Assembly (NCBI GenBank): GCA_903920695.1
Contig: CAIXNB010000142.1
Coordinates: 1-35,741 of the forward strand
From: an uncultured beta proteobacterium
Lineage (GTDB): Bacteria > Pseudomonadota > Gammaproteobacteria > Burkholderiales > Burkholderiaceae_C
Direction of reading: 5' to 3'
Length of the DNA: 35,741 bases
The translations under genes and the position numbers were made by a program. Positions within the stretch are counted from its first letter, which is position 1, and each line of letters opens with the position of its first letter. Below, one piece after another: positions 34,501 to 35,741 of the stretch. The notes beneath the pieces are model-generated. The model was not told the DNA's origin and did no database searches. It saw only the letters and a program-made list of their open reading frames with translations.

Positions 34501-35575
34501 CCGTGCCGGCGTCGATCACGTAGCGGATACCGGGCACGGTGAGCGAAGTCTCGGCCACGTTGGTGGCCAGCACAATGCGCCGGCCGTTGTGCCCGTCGAA
34601 GATGCGATCCTGCTCGGCCTGCGACAGGCGTGCAAAAAGTGGCAGCACTTCGGCGTTTCGAAACAAGGGCTGGTGGCTGAGATGGCGGCGCAAATGGTCG
34701 GCCGCCTCGCGGATTTCGCGCTCGCCCGGCAGGAACACCAGGATGTCGCCGCTGTTGTGCACATCACGCCAGAGTTCGTCGACGCCATCGGCGATGGCAT
34801 TGTTGAGGTCGTACTCGCGCGACTCCTCGAACGGACGGTAGCGCTGCTCAACCGGAAACATGCGCCCGGACACCATGATGACCGGGGCTGGAACCAAAGG
34901 CCCCCACGCTCCGCGCTGCGCGTCGTCGCTGCCTCCCGAGGGGGCGTCGCCTGGCTTGGAGCGGCCCGGCGCCAGGCGCATTCTTGTCGCAAAGTGGTCG
35001 GCAAAACGCTGCGCGTCGATGGTGGCCGAAGTCACGATGATTTTCAGGTCCGGGCGGCGCGGCAGAATCTGGCGCAGGTAGCCGAGCAGGAAGTCGATAT
35101 TCAGGCTGCGCTCATGCGCTTCATCGATGATGATGGTGTCGTAGGCCTCGAGCAGCGGGTCGGTCTGCGTCTCGGCCAGCAGAATGCCGTCGGTCATGAG
35201 CTTGACCGAGGCGTCACGGCTGAGCCGGTCCTGGAAGCGCACCTTGTAGCCGACCACATCACCGAGCGTTGTCTTGAGTTCTTCAGCAATGCGCTTGGCG
35301 ACAGAACTCGCGGCAATGCGGCGCGGCTGCGTGTGGCCAATCAGTTTGCCGCGCCCCGGCGGGTAGTTCAGCTTGCCGCGCCCCATGGCCAAGGCGATCT
35401 TGGGTAGTTGTGTGGTCTTGCCGGAGCCGGTTTCACCGCAGACGATGATGACCTGATGCTGCTGCAAGGCGGCGCTGATCTCGTCGCGTTTATCCGACAC
35501 CGGCAGCGCTGGCGGAAATTCGATTTTCAGGGGACAGGCAGACAAGGGGAAAACTTCAGTCAAAATCAGGGGCAT
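31568..35575 (-). CDS. hrpA: ATP-dependent RNA helicase HrpA
   Basis: 1335-residue DEAH-box helicase. Walker A GETGSGKT is at 47-54, DEAH at 151-154, SAT at 183-185, followed by the second RecA domain (NVAETSLTVPGIRYVIDAG, QRAGRCGR), the helicase-associated and OB regions, and the long DUF3418 C-terminus typical of HrpA. E. coli HrpA processes fimbrial mRNA and helps rescue stalled ribosomes. An extra stretch of about 28 residues at 199-227, coded by a GC-rich dispersed repeat, sits between SAT and PAPVIMVSGRMFPV. A second insertion-like piece near residue 160 of the C-terminal part (AAAAPTPKQAAPPAGTVAAA, about residue 1020) is low-complexity. It is divergent from argA. Confidence 0.95.
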   Translation of the reverse strand: MPLILTEVFPLSACPLKIEFPPALPVSDKRDEISAALQQHQVIIVCGETGSGKTTQLPKIALAMGRGKLNYPPGRGKLIGHTQPRRIAASSVAKRIAEELKTTLGDVVGYKVRFQDRLSRDASVKLMTDGILLAETQTDPLLEAYDTIIIDEAHERSLNIDFLLGYLRQILPRRPDLKIIVTSATIDAQRFADHFATRMRLAPGRSKPGDAPSGGSDDAQRGAWGPLVPAPVIMVSGRMFPVEQRYRPFEESREYDLNNAIADGVDELWRDVHNSGDILVFLPGEREIREAADHLRRHLSHQPLFRNAEVLPLFARLSQAEQDRIFDGHNGRRIVLATNVAETSLTVPGIRYVIDAGTARMKRYSFRSKVEQLLVEPISQSSANQRAGRCGRVANGICIRLYEQKDFDGRPRFTDPEILRSSLAGVILRMKSLHLGGVEEFPFLERPSGRAIADGYQLLTELGAVGEANELTAMGTELARLPLDPRVGRMILEARTRSALDEVLVIAAALSVQDVRDRPMEAQTQADQAHVKFDDEKSEFSGYLKLWKWINDGKGGEGQHKLSNRQYEQLLRQNFVNIRRVREWRDIHSQLHTVVAEHKWRLNTAPASYEQLHLSMLSGLLGNIGCKVEVEANQGEYLGARGIKFFAHPGAHLSKKPGRWVVAAELVETTRLFGRGIANIEPQWLEQVAGHLLKKQLLDPHWEKKAGEVVALERATLYGIVIYGGRRVNFGRVDGVAAREIFIREALVAGQWETKLPFLAANQRLIRQVEDMEHKARRQDVLVDEELIYAFYDQQLPADVCSAYSFENWYREEIKKQPNLLLLTLDELMRHEAAGITTQSFPKTLRLGGIDCAATYLHEPGDAKDGLTASVPLFVLNQVNEERCEWLVPGMLKDKVQALLKTLHQRPRSRLVPLPDTASKMALALGEPAVFGYGSLVDAVLKLVRQATSLDVVRADIKVDMLSPHFFMNFRVVDEHGRQLGQGRNLGALKAELGAQARGAFQALAGLKLASNAAAAPTPKQAAPPAGTVAAAGTGVKTTSAAAPAGQRYTAWTFGELPELLEIQKGGQTLIGYPGLIDAGDAVLIEVFDEPDVAAAKHRAGLRRLFSLQIKDALKYLEKNIPDLQKMAITFVQVGKSADEAGGGTIEELREQIVSVALDRAFLLDPLPSNEFDFKRRIEEGRGRLTLIANEVARLAGAILLEYASAARKLKDTRNAPEATADVAQQLARLMPKRFLANSPWGPLQHFARYLKAITARLDKYRADPARDAARLAELRPLEQRYWRLVAERKGIVDERMQEFRWLLEELRVSFFAQELRTPQPVSVKRLDKAWAQLL
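34900..34945. repeat. GC-rich dispersed repeat inside hrpA
   Basis: The 46 bases are framed by GCCCCC (34900-34905) and GGGGGC (34940-34945) with CACGCTCC, CGTCGTCGCTGCC and TCCCGAG between them. I recognise this from memory as a very common intergenic repeat in Comamonadaceae. Here it is read in frame as part of the HrpA protein. Its frequency in this genome cannot be counted from the window. Confidence 0.6.
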
Positions 35576-35643
35576 CAGCTTGGGACTGGGCGATTATCCC
35601 CTCATGCATTCCTTTTGGCCGCGCACCTACCACCTTTGATTTG

Positions 35644-35741
35644 ATGTCCTCTGTTTTCAACTTCACCTTCGTGCCCTGGTTTCGTTCGGTGGCGCCTTAC
35701 ATCCACAAGTTTCGCAATCAGACCTTCGTCGTCGGCATCGC
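35644..35741 (+). CDS. argA: N-acetylglutamate synthase, N-terminal fragment (cut by window edge)
   Basis: The last 98 bases begin a reading frame with MSSVFNFTFVPWFRSVAP followed by YIHKFRNQTFVVGIA, which matches the opening of the amino-acid-kinase-like domain of ArgA (first step of arginine synthesis, acetylation of glutamate). Only 32 full codons are present. The call rests on this N-terminal pattern and on the usual hrpA|argA divergent pair in this group. No strong Shine-Dalgarno is visible before the ATG. Confidence 0.8.
   Translation, partial: MSSVFNFTFVPWFRSVAPYIHKFRNQTFVVGI

Noticed and set aside
33896..35407. Open frame of 503 codons on the plus strand opposite hrpA
   Set aside because: It is a GC-rich shadow of the hrpA coding strand, has no recognisable domain, and hrpA has clear helicase motifs throughout.
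1..35741. Mobile elements, prophage, CRISPR arrays or defence islands
   Set aside because: No transposase, integrase, phage, Cas or nuclease-type defence proteins, and no regularly spaced array, were found. The only repeats are the two short hairpin-type families.

Overview
This 35.7 kb window looks like chromosomal DNA from a betaproteobacterium, most likely Comamonadaceae (Rhodoferax/Polaromonas-like). The basis is the high GC content, protein families typical of the group, orders such as murJ|rpsT, pepA-holC, lptF-lptG and hrpA|argA, and a Comamonadaceae-style GC-rich dispersed repeat. The taxonomic call is an inference from memory, not from a search. Most of the window is ordinary core genome with tight operons (many 4-bp ATGA-type overlaps). 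I see no phage, insertion sequence, integrase, CRISPR array or rRNA.

Layout. 1-1371: 5' part of murJ (minus, cut by the window edge), divergent rpsT with two tandem terminators. 1381-3583: argD-argF arginine operon behind a hairpin repeat. 3580-5115: an exported PF04185 phosphoesterase gene broken by one in-frame amber codon. 5213-9128 (minus): operon of an SDR, TRAP small permease, TRAP large permease and FAD monooxygenase, with no TRAP binding protein. 9215-11099: a luciferase-like (LLM) oxidoreductase and a second SDR, convergent. 11292-12445: a transglutaminase-like protein and, convergent with it, a decayed exported Cache-domain gene. 12698-14601: class I aminotransferase divergent from nth. 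14608-19420 (minus): a cobalamin riboswitch followed by btuB-btuF-btuC-btuD, a complete B12 uptake operon. 19496-20076: zapB-zapA. 20228-21628: a GT-C/ArnT-like membrane glycosyltransferase. 21919-22731: TauE/SafE permease. 22799-22888: tRNA-Ser(GGA). 22998-24131: LivK-like binding protein. 24249-26444 (minus): pepA-holC-small protein. 26571-29196: lptF-lptG-cbiX. 29261-30214: CysB-type LysR regulator. 30382-31554: methionine-type aminotransferase behind three tandem hairpin repeats. 31568-35575 (minus): hrpA. 35644-end: 5' end of argA.

Themes. Three arginine genes (argD, argF, argA) lie at the two ends. B12 uptake is probably switched by the riboswitch. A sirohydrochlorin-chelatase-like gene next to a CysB-type regulator, with a TauE/SafE exporter a few kb away, hints at sulfur and siroheme metabolism.

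The less ordinary features are: (i) a GGGACAGA...TCTGTCCC hairpin repeat present once before argD and three times before the aminotransferase at 30382, each time ending about 20 nt before the start codon; (ii) a dispersed GC-rich repeat inserted in frame inside the hrpA helicase domain; (iii) two exported-protein genes each interrupted by a TAG; (iv) a perfect palindrome directly before the cysB-like start codon. I did not find a clear, wholly new multi-gene system. The SDR-TRAP-monooxygenase cluster is the least characterised module.
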